In this document: positions 23,021 to 33,834 of the stretch, one piece after another | Numbering within the stretch: position 1 is the stretch's first letter | Layout: the number at the start of each line of letters is the position of its first letter | DNA from: Aquilaria yunnanensis | Taxonomy: Eukaryota > Streptophyta > Magnoliopsida > Malvales > Thymelaeaceae | Assembly (NCBI GenBank): GCA_039654915.1 | Contig: CM077600.1 | Location: 43,570,492-43,634,491, forward strand | DNA length: 64,000 nt | Direction: 5' to 3' | Program-made: the position numbers and the translations under genes | The notes under the pieces: generated by a model | What the model saw: the letters and a program-made list of their open reading frames with translations, nothing else | Database searches by the model: none | Told to the model about the DNA's origin: nothing

Positions 23021-23614
23021 GATGCGACGTTAGTGAGTCGAGCCTAAAGTTGATTTGTTTTTGATTTACTTTGCTTTACTATTATGTGGATTTATATAAG
23101 TAAACATGCATAACGCATTCACAAAATGAAGCTCTATACCCGAGCTTCCTTAAATCAAACACGATTCTTTCTAAGCGGAATTGGTGTTGCTGTCCTTGTG
23201 AGGCCACGGTCTCCAAGCCTTCACCGGTTTCAAAGTAGTAAAGTAGTGTATTGCCTTCTGAGACGGTTAGTCTCTGCATGGGCCCACGAAAAGCTACGAC
23301 TCGAATTAATCCATTCCTTACATAAACCCTAGAGGGTAAGGAATCGGGCCGTCACTATGATTCAGTGACGGGATTCGGGAACTATCCCTTGCCTTTTTGA
23401 TAAACCACCTTCTGCATGTAGAATTCCTTACTCTACCTTAGAACCAGCCATTAAGAATTTCCCATACCTCGGTTCCCATTTCCATAGGTTTTGTTTTATC
23501 TATATGTTTGTATGATCCTATGTGTTATTTTTTTTACTAACTCTATTTTTCCTTATTTTTCCGGCATATACATTTCATCATTAAAGATAAGTATTTGGTG
23601 AAAGAACTATTATC
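23021..23614 (+). other. Untranslated leader of the retrotransposon RNA
   Basis: About 590 nt between the primer site and ORF1, with no long frame. At 23341-23376 a strong hairpin is present: GAATC, then CCGTCACT (23349-23356) pairing with AGTGACGG (23364-23371) across a 7-nt loop, then GATTC. Its position is where a packaging or dimerisation signal would be expected. Confidence 0.6.
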
Positions 23615-25309
23615 ATGGATATTCTCGATTATCTTCCCACGGCTGTTACTGGATCATGGAATGACACGGTAATCGAAACTCAGCCTGAAGCTATGGAATA
23701 TTCCGAAACGGCTCAAAAGCTTCACGGAGATGCTCTGACATCCCATTCTCACGTACAGCTTAAGGACCAGGTATCGGTCCGGATAAATCAGAACGACACC
23801 ACGGAATTATTGCAAGTCTGGAATAGTTGGAATTCTGCTGATCGGGAAGCTTTTACGGCAAAATATGGTCACATCACTTGCCTACTAAAGGTTACCGTTG
23901 ATGCATCACTTGTCCGGGCTCTAATACAATTTTGGGATCCATTTTATCGATGCTTTTCTTTCGATAAGATGGATCTGGTTCCAACCATTGAAGAATACAA
24001 CAGCCTCTTGGGTTGGTCCTCCGACTATCCAATCGAGACTTATCAACATGATAGAAGAACGGAGCCTCATCGAGCCCTAGCAAAATTATTGGACATGCCA
24101 GCTTCCAGTCTTCAACCCAAATTTGCAACAAAAGGGTGTCGGAAATTTATCAGCTGGACCGATCTAAAACAACTAAGTCACACCCTCCCTCAAAAGAATC
24201 AACGACGCAAGTTGTTCGCCTTGGCAATATATGGCCTGGTAGTCTTCCCAAGAATTGTCGGATTTATTGAAGGAGACGTCATCACATTATTTGAGCAAGT
24301 CTGCAATGCCCAAGTAAATCCGACCTCAGTGATATTATGTGAAACTATCAGGGCATTAAACTTTTGTCGCCAAAGAGGAGGCAAATTCATAGGATGTTCA
24401 CATCTCCTCAACGTTTGGATCAAAAGCCACCTTCCTTGTGAGAAGCAACATTTTGGAAATCGCTTTTCAAAGGACTTCATCCCAATTGAAGCCTTTTTGA
24501 AAAGTGAAACCACTAATCATGATAGCAAGGAAGCATGGGTTGACTACTTCAAGAACATCAACGAATTCCAAATTGAATGGAGAGCACCCTGGTCCACCAC
24601 CACCCGCATAGTTTACCGTTGCGGCAATTGCCCGTGGGTTCCTCTCTTAGGCATTTGGGGAGGAACAAGCTATGCTCCAGCCCAAGTACGTAAACAATTT
24701 GGGTCCATGCAATTTATACCCATGACACATAACCTGAGCAAGTTGGAGTTTTCACATGAAGATCCAAATTCAAATAAGCTTGCAATGGGTATTTCAGTTG
24801 CATGGAAAAGACTTTTCATATTAAAGTCAGGCCCTATTATTTCTCCTACTGCGTATTATGAATGGAGAAATAATCGGAAAGAAGGAACAGTTCTTCCCGA
24901 AGAGGTCATCAGAAAATTGGCAAAAAGAGAGTTGGAGAAAGAGCTAGAGGAAGAAAAGGAGAAGAACAAGAAGATGCTCTTCGACATACAACAGCTCAGT
25001 CACAAAACACAACTCCTCGAAGAAAAGATCGAAAGCCAAAAACAAGTCATCACCGAATTAGTTGATGAAACCGATCAAACAGAGATGAGAGCAAGATATT
25101 GGGAAGATCAATACAGATTTTCTCAAGAACAGCTTCAAATATTTTTGGCAGAAGTCAGAAAAGTGACTGAGCAAGCCCAACTAATGGGCGAAGAAGCCAA
25201 GGAGTTAGAAGAATTGAGCTGCCCTACTCCATCAGTGAATATTCAAAAAATGATAGAGTTTATTTCAAAGGCCAGAAAGCAATACTGTACTTTGGGCCGT
25301 TTCTTTTGA
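23615..25309 (+). CDS. Ogre ORF1 protein (plant-mobile-domain-like, coiled-coil C-terminus)
   Basis: 564 residues, upstream of gag. Ogre/Tat elements are known for such an extra first ORF, of unknown role. The central part (about residues 60-400) resembles the DUF7745/plant-mobile-domain type proteins found in these elements, with FWDPFYRCFSF, PTIEEYNSLLGW and ALAIYGLVVFPR as recognisable blocks. Residues about 428-538 are very rich in Glu, Lys and Gln (KRELEKELEEEKEKNKK onward) and predict a long coiled coil. A CGNCPW pair of cysteines lies near residue 350. The start at 23615 is the first ATG in the open frame. The frame is intact, with a 193-bp gap to gag. Confidence 0.85.
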   Translation: MDILDYLPTAVTGSWNDTVIETQPEAMEYSETAQKLHGDALTSHSHVQLKDQVSVRINQNDTTELLQVWNSWNSADREAFTAKYGHITCLLKVTVDASLVRALIQFWDPFYRCFSFDKMDLVPTIEEYNSLLGWSSDYPIETYQHDRRTEPHRALAKLLDMPASSLQPKFATKGCRKFISWTDLKQLSHTLPQKNQRRKLFALAIYGLVVFPRIVGFIEGDVITLFEQVCNAQVNPTSVILCETIRALNFCRQRGGKFIGCSHLLNVWIKSHLPCEKQHFGNRFSKDFIPIEAFLKSETTNHDSKEAWVDYFKNINEFQIEWRAPWSTTTRIVYRCGNCPWVPLLGIWGGTSYAPAQVRKQFGSMQFIPMTHNLSKLEFSHEDPNSNKLAMGISVAWKRLFILKSGPIISPTAYYEWRNNRKEGTVLPEEVIRKLAKRELEKELEEEKEKNKKMLFDIQQLSHKTQLLEEKIESQKQVITELVDETDQTEMRARYWEDQYRFSQEQLQIFLAEVRKVTEQAQLMGEEAKELEELSCPTPSVNIQKMIEFISKARKQYCTLGRFF

Positions 25310-25502
25310 AAATAATAAGCTTTTGGTGAATGTAATTGAGAAATTCCACTATAATTCTTCTTTCACCAAGTATTTACAATATTCATGCATGCATCCATCA
25401 CATCAATCATACACACATAGAATCTAATAAAATAAATATTTCCTTTAAAAGGGTAAAATTGGACCTCAACACCGATATTCAACTCGACTCCAAACAAGAT
25501 TA

Positions 25503-28500
25503 ATGGCAGAACAAGCCGAAGGACGTCTCATGGAGATGGAGTCCAAGATTGAAAGTATGTCAGAACAGATGAAACAATTGATGGAATTAATCAAAGGGAA
25601 AGCAACTCAAGTCCCCATCAAAGAAGTACAAGATCCCACTTATCCCCCGGGATTCACCCCGCAACGAGTCTCAGTCCAAGAAAACCTGTTTCAAGAATCA
25701 GGACCCTCTGCTAGTGTTCACCTGAAACAAGACACTGTACAGGAAGAGAAGAAGACATTACCAAAAGATGAAGCAGAATCTCAAAAAATCGAGACAATAG
25801 AGAAAAGACTGAGAGCCATTGAAGGAGGCACTATATTCGGATCCCTTTCAGTGGATGACCTCTGCTTAGTGCCAGACGTCGTAATCCCTTCAGATTTTAA
25901 GGTGCCAGATTTCGTAAAATACGATGGAACGAGTGATCCCATCACTCACATCACTTTGTTTCTCAGAAGACTACAACCACTTACCAAAGATGAGAAGGTG
26001 TGGATCGCACTTTTTCAGGAAAGTCTCACAAAATCAGCATTACAGTGGTATCTAAGCCAAGGTCCAAGAAACATAAAAACTTGGAATGACCTTGCTCAGG
26101 CCTTCATCGGCAACTATAAACATGTTATGGACTTAGCTCCGGATCGCCAAACTCTCCAAAACATGGAGAAGAAAAAAACAGAAACTTTTAAGGAATACGC
26201 CCAACGATGGAGGGACTTAGCTGCACAAGTACAGCCACCCATGACAGAAAGAGAAATGGTCACTTTGTTTGTCCAGACACTGAAATACCCATATTATGAC
26301 AAACTTATTGGCAATGCGGCAACTAACTTCTCCGACGTAGTCATGTCTGGAGAAAGGATCGAGCATGGTATCAGGACCGGGAAGATTACTGAGTCCTTTA
26401 GTGATCCTATGAAAAGAGGAGGACCATCCAGAAGAAAAGATGAAGAAATACAACAAATCGGACGAGGAAGAGGGATTCCCCTCGTGGGTACCGTGGCTAC
26501 CGGTCCTCGCCTATCCTATTCTGCCAACAGGCCCAATTATTATCCTACCAATAGGCCCAATGATTATCCTCCAAATAGGCCCAGTGATTATCTTCCCAAT
26601 AGACCCAACAATTATCCTCTCAACAGGCCTAATCAGTTACGGCCACCTGTTCCGACTCCTCCAATGCCTGCACCAAGACCAAGAGAAATTTTCGCACCGA
26701 TTCCCATGACTTATACTGAGTTATATCCAAAACTCATCCAGAGCCAACTCATTCACCCAATTCCCACAAGGCCATTCGAACCCCCATATCCAACATGGTA
26801 TGACCCTAAACTAAATTGCCCATATCATGATGGTGCCGTGGGCCACGGACTCGAAAATTGCATAGCATTGAAGCGTATAGTCCAACAATTAATTGAGTCA
26901 AAGTGGTTGGACTTTTCCGATGAACCAAACGTCACTCATAATCCATTGCCTCCTCATCAAGCCAAACCAGTCAATATGATGGAAGAATACTGGCCGATGA
27001 AGAAAACAGTCAATGATATCATAACCCCTCTTAAGCATGTATATTCATGCCTTGTGAAAGAAGGGATTATCATAGGAAAGTCTTCTGGAAATAAAGAAGT
27101 CGAGCATGAGGAATGGTGCAACTTTCATAACAGTAAGAGTCATTCTATCCAAGAATGCCCAGAATTCCGTAAAAGTCTACAAAGTCTCATGGACTCCTCC
27201 CAAATCATCGTTTTTATGTCAGATAAAGAGGATGACGTGAATGTGATAATTAAAGAACAAGAAGTCAATATCATGCCAAGGCCACTAGTCATTCCAATCT
27301 CAAAATCTGCTCTCAAGCCTTTAAGAATTCAAGTTCCAAAGCCATTCCTGTACAAATCAGACAAAACTGTTCCATGGAACTATGGCTATACTTCTAACAT
27401 CACATCAACTCCGTTAGAAGTTGGGGGCATGACTAGAAGTGGTCGGTGTTATTCTCCCGAGCAAATGAACAAGCTCCAACAAGAGAAGAATGTTACGGAT
27501 CCAGCAAATGGACCTATTAACACATCTAAAGAGCAAGAGATGCCTCGAGCAGTAACAGATGAACAAGCTACTGAGTTTCTCAAACTCATAAAGCAAAGTG
27601 AATACAGCATCGTGGAGCAGTTGAACCGTCTGCCAGCAAAGATCTCCATACTTTCATTGCTCTTAAGTTCTGATGCCCATCGAGAAGCTCTTCTCAAAGT
27701 CCTGAATAAGGCTTATGTTGAACAAGATATCTCCGTGAACAACTTTGACCACCTTGTCAACAACATCACGGCACAAAATCTCATCACATTCACTGACGAT
27801 GAGATACCAGCAGAAGGAAGGGGTCACTCTAAGGCTCTACATATTTCGATTAAATACAAAGATCGGATTATGGCTAGAGTTCTGATCGACAATGGATCAG
27901 CTCTAAATGTAATGCCATTAGAAACTTTACATAAGATCGGTTTAGACCCATCACACCTCAACAACAGTCATATTGTTGTTCGAGCATTTGACGGAACAAA
28001 GAGAGATGTGGTTGGAGAAATAGAGCTACCAATTGGGATTGGTCCCTGTCTTTTCCATATCACATTCCAAGTCATGGACATTTCTCCATCTTATACTTGT
28101 CTACTGGGAAGACCATGGATCCATATGGCTGGAGCAATTCCTTCCTCATTACATCAAAAAATGAAATTCATCATTGAAGGAAAGATAATCACAGTCTTTG
28201 CTGAAGAAGACATTCTGCTATCTAGACCTGCGGATGCTCAATATGTTGAGGTCAATGAAAATATACCTGATTGCTCCTTCAGGTCTTTTGAGATTGTCAA
28301 TGCTGCTTATGTCAGTGAATATGGAGAAGAACCCATTCCTAACATCTCTAAAACAAGTCGCATGGTCGCCAAACTCATGATAAAAGGAGGATACTCACCG
28401 GGGTTAGGTTTGGGACAAGATTTACAAGGAATCCCAGAGCCATTGAAAATATCCGCAAATGAAGGGAAATACGGCCTAGGCTTCACACCGACAAGACATG

Positions 28501-28814
28501 ATAAAATGAAGGCAATAGCTAAAAAAAGAGAAAAGAGGATTGCACGATTAACAGGGCATCCTCTCCAGGAAAGAAATCTGGATATCCCTGAAATCACCGA
28601 AACGTTCGTGAGTGGTGGTCTCATTCCGAAAAATGACAATGAAGGCAAGCTGACTATCAACATCAACAAGTCTTTTGAAAGTCTTTCTATTCAGGCAATC
28701 ATCAGCGATTCACCTGAAGAGGAGGAGCTCATTCAACCTTGTGGCCCACGGGATGTGCTGAACAATTGGGAGGCGATAGAACTGCCTGTTATAATTGAAA
28801 GCTTTCCAAAGTAA
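25503..28814 (+). CDS. Gag-protease polyprotein with G-patch
   Basis: 1103 residues. A short N-terminal coiled coil is followed by the retrotransposon Gag domain at about residues 135-290 (KYDGTSDPITHI, WIALFQESLTKSALQWY, FKEYAQRWRDLAAQV). A low-complexity NRPN-YYP repeat of about five units lies at 340-385. Two knuckles of C-x2-H-x4/6-H-x4-C type follow (CPYHDGAVGHGLENC; CNFHNSKSHSIQEC). The aspartic protease has VLIDNGSALNVMP near residue 795 (catalytic Asp in DNGS) and LLGRPWIH. A G-patch (KGGYSPGLGLGQDLQG, YGLGF) lies at about 950-1000. The protein ends at 28812, but splicing at 28811 would remove the stop and join pol in frame. Intact. Confidence 0.93.
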   Translation: MAEQAEGRLMEMESKIESMSEQMKQLMELIKGKATQVPIKEVQDPTYPPGFTPQRVSVQENLFQESGPSASVHLKQDTVQEEKKTLPKDEAESQKIETIEKRLRAIEGGTIFGSLSVDDLCLVPDVVIPSDFKVPDFVKYDGTSDPITHITLFLRRLQPLTKDEKVWIALFQESLTKSALQWYLSQGPRNIKTWNDLAQAFIGNYKHVMDLAPDRQTLQNMEKKKTETFKEYAQRWRDLAAQVQPPMTEREMVTLFVQTLKYPYYDKLIGNAATNFSDVVMSGERIEHGIRTGKITESFSDPMKRGGPSRRKDEEIQQIGRGRGIPLVGTVATGPRLSYSANRPNYYPTNRPNDYPPNRPSDYLPNRPNNYPLNRPNQLRPPVPTPPMPAPRPREIFAPIPMTYTELYPKLIQSQLIHPIPTRPFEPPYPTWYDPKLNCPYHDGAVGHGLENCIALKRIVQQLIESKWLDFSDEPNVTHNPLPPHQAKPVNMMEEYWPMKKTVNDIITPLKHVYSCLVKEGIIIGKSSGNKEVEHEEWCNFHNSKSHSIQECPEFRKSLQSLMDSSQIIVFMSDKEDDVNVIIKEQEVNIMPRPLVIPISKSALKPLRIQVPKPFLYKSDKTVPWNYGYTSNITSTPLEVGGMTRSGRCYSPEQMNKLQQEKNVTDPANGPINTSKEQEMPRAVTDEQATEFLKLIKQSEYSIVEQLNRLPAKISILSLLLSSDAHREALLKVLNKAYVEQDISVNNFDHLVNNITAQNLITFTDDEIPAEGRGHSKALHISIKYKDRIMARVLIDNGSALNVMPLETLHKIGLDPSHLNNSHIVVRAFDGTKRDVVGEIELPIGIGPCLFHITFQVMDISPSYTCLLGRPWIHMAGAIPSSLHQKMKFIIEGKIITVFAEEDILLSRPADAQYVEVNENIPDCSFRSFEIVNAAYVSEYGEEPIPNISKTSRMVAKLMIKGGYSPGLGLGQDLQGIPEPLKISANEGKYGLGFTPTRHDKMKAIAKKREKRIARLTGHPLQERNLDIPEITETFVSGGLIPKNDNEGKLTININKSFESLSIQAIISDSPEEEELIQPCGPRDVLNNWEAIELPVIIESFPK

Positions 28815-29016
28815 TCTAATAGTAAAAACCTCCTAAAGAAAGGTTCAATCAATAGGGTGTAGTCTTTGTTTAAGTGAACCTTTTAGTTATTGCTTTTTAT
28901 TCCAATAAAGTTGTGATTTATGCACATTGTAAATAAAGTACCAGTTTGCATCCATCTCATTCGTGCCATTTTTTTTTTTTTCTCTCTTCTCTTTCTTTTC
29001 TCTCTGGATAATGCAG
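28811..29016 (+). other. Intron joining gag-pro to pol
   Basis: Donor CCAAA/GTAATC at 28811 and acceptor GGATAATGCAG ending at 29016, preceded by a T-rich and CT-rich tract (28972-29005). Removing these 206 bases deletes the gag-pro stop codon and continues as SFPKPKTLFDDNERMNFD into pol without a frame change. An intron at this place is an established feature of Ogre elements; partial splicing would set the gag to pol ratio. Confidence 0.8.
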
Positions 29017-32000
29017 ACCCAAAACTCTCTTTGATGACAATGAAAGAATGAACTTTGATAATCCTGTAAACACTACCGACTCGGATGACGAAGATCTTCA
29101 AGTATCTCCTGAGCTATTAAAAATGATTGAGCGAGATGAAAAAGAAAGAGCAACAAGTCAAGAACCAACTGAGGTATTCAACCTGGGAGACAGTCAGGAT
29201 GTAAAAGAAGTCAAGATTGGCACTTTATTCCCTCCTGAAGAAAAAGAAGAATTAGTCCATTTATTAAAAGAATATGTGGATGTATTCGCTTGGTCATACC
29301 AAGATATGCCTGGCTTAAGCTCAGACATAGTACTACACAAAATACCTTTGAAGCCTGGGGCGAAGCCTGTCAGACAGAAGTTACGAAGATTAAAGCCGGA
29401 GTTAATCTTAAGAGTAAAAGACGAGATTCGAAAGCTGTGGGATGCAGGATTTCTTGGGGTCGCTGAATATACAGAATGGGTGGTTAACATTGTCCCAGTC
29501 GAAAAGAAAGAAAGTGGGAAACTAAGAGTTTGTCAGGACTACCGGCCTTTGAACGAAGCCAGTCCTAAAGATAACTTCCCACTTCCTCATATTGATACAC
29601 TGGTGGATAATACCGCAGGAAACTCCTACTTTTCCTTCATGGATGGTTTTTCTGGATACAATCAAATCAAACTTGATCCAGATGACATGATAAAAACTGC
29701 TTTTATTACCCTTTGGGGTACCTTCTACTATAAGGTGATGCCTTTCGGGTTAAAGAATGCTGGTGCTACATATCAAAGAGCCATGGTCACGTTGTTCCAT
29801 GACATGATTCATAAAGAAATTGAAGTATATGTGGACGACATGATCGCCAAAACTTTCACTGCTGGGGGGCATCTAAAAGTGCTAAGAAAACTATTCGATA
29901 GACTTCGCAAATATCAATTGAAGTTGAATCCTGCCAAATGTACTTTTGGAGCCTCTTCAGGAAAGTTATTGGGTTTCATAGTCAGCAAGGACGGGATTCG
30001 AGTTGACCCGAGTAAAGTCAAAGCGATACAAGAAATGCAACCCCCGAAGACTCCAAAACAAGTAAGAAGTTTTCTGGGTAGAATCAACTTCATAGCAAGG
30101 TTCATATCACAATTGACGTCCAAGTGTGAACCGCTTTTCAAATCACTAAAGAAGAACAATCCGATTGAGTGGAATAACAAATGCCAAGAAGCGTTCGAGA
30201 AAATCAAACGATATTTATCAAATCCACCAGTCTTGATACCACCTCGATCCGGAGAACCGTTGATTCTATATTTATCCATACAGGATTCTTCATTAGGATC
30301 CGTATTGGGTCAACGTGATGAGACAAGCAAGAAGGAGCATGCAATTTACTATTTGAGCAAAAAGCTTACCACATATGAAGCTAAATACTCAATAGTAGAA
30401 AAGTCCTGTTGTGCCCTTGCATGGGTAGCACATCGACTACGACACTACATGCTCAACAACACAACATTACTGATCTCCAAGACTGACCCCATTAAGTACA
30501 TTTTCGAGAAACCCGCTTTATCAGGCAGGATTGCAAAATGGCAAATGCTGTTATCTGAATACGACATACAGTATGTCACCCAAAAGGCCGTAAAAGGAAG
30601 TGTGATCGCTGAATATCTGGCTGATAGAGCATTGGAGGATTATGAGCCCATGAGAATGGACTTTCCTGATGGAGATATAATGACGATAGAACAGGAAGTC
30701 GATGAAGAAAATGAAACATGGAAAATGGCATTCGATGGAGCATCTAATGTTTTGGGACAAGGGATCGGAGCTATACTCATCTCTCCAAGCGGAGAGCAGT
30801 TTCCCCTCACAGCAAAAATTACATTTCCTTGTACCAACAATATAGTAGAGTATGAAGCATGTGCTATGGGACTCCAAATGGCATTGGATTTGAAAGTGCG
30901 AGATCTCCGAGTCTATGGGGATTCCGCATTAGTCATATATCAAATCAATGGAGAATGGGAGACAAGAGATTCAAAATTAATCCCTTACCAAAAGCTTATA
31001 CTAGACATGACTCGAAGATTTAACAGTATAAGTTTCCATCATCTTCCAAGGGAAGATAATCAAATCCCAGACGCTTTAGCTACTTTGGCTGCTATGTACA
31101 AGATAAGCGACCCTGAGCATACTCCTGTGTTCGAGATGAAAATAATAGATTCTCCAGCTTATTGCATGAGCATCGAAGAAGAATTGGATGGAAAGCCTTG
31201 GTATCATGATATCAAGAAATACCTCCAAGAACGAACATATCCACTAGAAGCATCAGAAAATGACAAGAAATTTCTACGAAGATTGTCAATGGGTTTTCTT
31301 TTAAACCTAGACATACTCTACAAGAAAACCCCAGACTCGATGCTACTTCGCTGTGTAGATACTCATGAAGCACGAAAGATCATGGAAGAAGTTCATTCTG
31401 GAATATGTGGAGCACACACTAGTGGTCATACCATGGCAAGACAAATAATGAGGGCTGGCTACTATTGGCTCACATTGGAAAGTGATTGTATTAATCACGT
31501 GAGAAAATGTCACAAATGTCAAATATATGCCAACAAGATCCAAGCTCCACCCACCCCTCTTAATGTAACAGCAATACCTTGGCCTTTTGCCATGTGGGGA
31601 ATTGACGTCATTGGAGCCATTACCCCTAAAGCTTCCAATGGTCACAAATTCATCCTAGTGGCAATTGACTACTTCACTAAATGGGTAGAAGCTATGTCAT
31701 ATGCAAGTGTGACTCAAAAGGTGGTATGCCGGTTCATTAAGAAAGAAATCATTTGTCGTTATGGGCCGCCGGAATGTATCATCTCAGACAATGCCACGAA
31801 CCTGAACAATGCAATGATGCAGACTTTGTGCCGGCAGTTCAAAATCAAACATCTCAATTCGGCACCTTATCGACCAACGATGAATGGTGCAGTAGAAGCG
31901 GCCAATAAAAATATCAAGAGAATTGTTGAAAAGATGATCGTCACTTACAAGGACTGGCATGAGATGTTACCTTTTGCACTACATGCTTATAGAACTTCTA

Positions 32001-32446
32001 CCCGTACTTCTACTGGAGCAACACCTTTTTCTTTGGTATACGGTATGGAGGCTGTATTGCCCATCGAAGTTGAAATACCTTCATTAAGGGTACTAATGGA
32101 TACTCAATTAAGAGAAGCAGAATGGGTCAAAGCTAGATACGAGCAATTAAATCTAATTGATGAAAGAAGAATGATAACCCTCTGCCATGGGCAACTTTAT
32201 CAAAGAAGGATGATTCGTTCTTACAACAAAAAGGTTCGCCCACGACAATTTCACGAGGGTGACATAGTGCTCAAGAAAATTTTACCCATGCAACATGATT
32301 CAAGAGGAAAATGGACACCAAATTATGACGGGCCATATGTCGTGAAGAAAGCATTTTCAGGAGGGGCACTAATTCTGACAGAAATGGATGGACGAGAATT
32401 ACCGAAGCCAGTAAATTCGGATGCAGTAAAGAAATACTTTGCATAA
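29017..32446 (+). CDS. Pol polyprotein: RT, two RNase H domains, integrase
   Basis: Open from the acceptor at 29017; ATG at 29048 would give 1132 residues. Positions count from that Met. RT at about 95-275 has FSFMDGFSGYNQI and the catalytic YVDDMIA near 260. The usual Ty3 RNase H (about 385-480) looks degenerate at its first Asp (LYLSIQDSSLGSVL). A second RNase H at about 557-683 keeps the four acidic positions (FDGAS, VEYEA, YGDSA, PDALA); this dual arrangement marks the Tat clade. Integrase has an HHCC finger near 780-826 and DDE residues in GIDVIG, SDNAT and GAVEAANKN (about 852, 914, 947), then a C-terminal GPYVV segment. No frameshift or stop was seen. Confidence 0.95.
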
Positions 32447-33834
32447 TGAAGAAATTTTCAAACAGAAGGGGAGAAGTGGATACAGGGTTACCAAAGTTTA
32501 TTTGATCAAAGTTGTCAAAGAGAGCTTTCTTCTCTTACACTTTCATTATCTATCTGTACCCAAGATTTTCATATTACTCATAAATAAAAAGCCAATTTTC
32601 TTTAACTTACCTTAGATTCTCACGTTCAAAATGCTAAAGTCGCTTCTATCCAGTTCTTTTCCTTCAAATCTCACATTCTTACTAGCCTTAAGTGTGCAAT
32701 AAATTATGACTTTTGAAGGAAGAATAGTAATAATTAAAACTTAGAAAAAACAAAGACCGTAGATTACTTTGATAAGCTTTATGAATTAAAACAGGTAAGA
32801 TTGAGGTCCTGCTTTGCGAGCGGCACAGAACATAGGCTAACAAAGAAGAAGGAGTAACAAATCTTTGGGAGATAGCCTTGGTGGTAGCCTGAATGATCGC
32901 TTCAGAAGTCTTAACACGTCCATGTCAGCAAGAAAGAATCATACTCACGAATATCTCAACAGGGACAATTATCCAGAGAGGCATAAAGTACGAGGCGGAC
33001 ATTAAGGAAATTGAAGCCAAAATTTAAGAACAAATCAAGGAAAGAAGATTTTTGAAAAGAGTTAGGCTTTTGAGACAATGGACAATAGCTGGAAAGCGAG
33101 ACAATGAACAACAGCTGGAAAGCAAGACAAGGAACAACAGCTGGAAAGCAAGACAATGAACAACAGCTGGAAAGTGAAACAATGGACAACAGTTGGAAAG
33201 CATAAAGAGATTCAACGATAGAAGGCAATTACAAAGAGGATCCAGTAAAGCAAAGATATAAAAAATAAATCCATCAGTTACACATGCTCTGCATTCATGC
33301 ATTTCACATCATGCATGCATGGCATACAGAACAAGGATCAAATGAGAAGCGTATCCACCGCACAGTCACAGCAGTATAAGCTGACGTCTCAGTGACATCC
33401 GTTTTTACCAATCTACCGCTGGATGCACAGCTGATATAGTGGACCCAGCCCCATCAGCAATTCAAGGATAAAGTAGACAATATTGTCAAAATCCTGGTAA
33501 TCAATTCAATAATCGAGGCTACACCGGGATGGACAGAATTGACGCCAGCTTAGCGGTATCCAAGATAAGAAATAGCTATGGTCAAAGATAAGCGTGGATA
33601 TCGAGAAATATTGTCGTCGAAAGCAGACAATGGATTCAATAATCAAGGACTGGATCAATGTCATGCCTGATGAGATATCAAAGATAAGAAATATCTATGA
33701 TACTAAAATAAAGTAGGATCCACTTTTCCGGTTAAACGGCGGATACGGTACTCCGTGACTCTCAAGTCGGTTCTCTCAGTTGCCCATAATAACTGATTCC
33801 TTCACCCCTTCTTTCTTTTACTTCCTCCTAGAAA
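32447..33834 (+). other. Spacer between pol and the accessory cassette
   Basis: Non-coding. At 33074-33203 a 26-bp unit (GACAATGAACAACAGCTGGA-type) is repeated five times with few changes. Bases 33360-33430 (CACAGTCACAGCAGTATAAG then CTGACGTCTCAGTGACATCC) resemble the upstream segment of the later accessory genes and may be the promoter region of the first one. Confidence 0.6.
33074..33203 (+). repeat. 26-bp tandem repeat, 5 units
   Basis: Unit begins GACAATG and contains ACAGCTGGAAAGC; five copies in direct array, nearly identical. The CAGCTG core is an E-box-type palindrome, but no function is shown. Confidence 0.8.
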
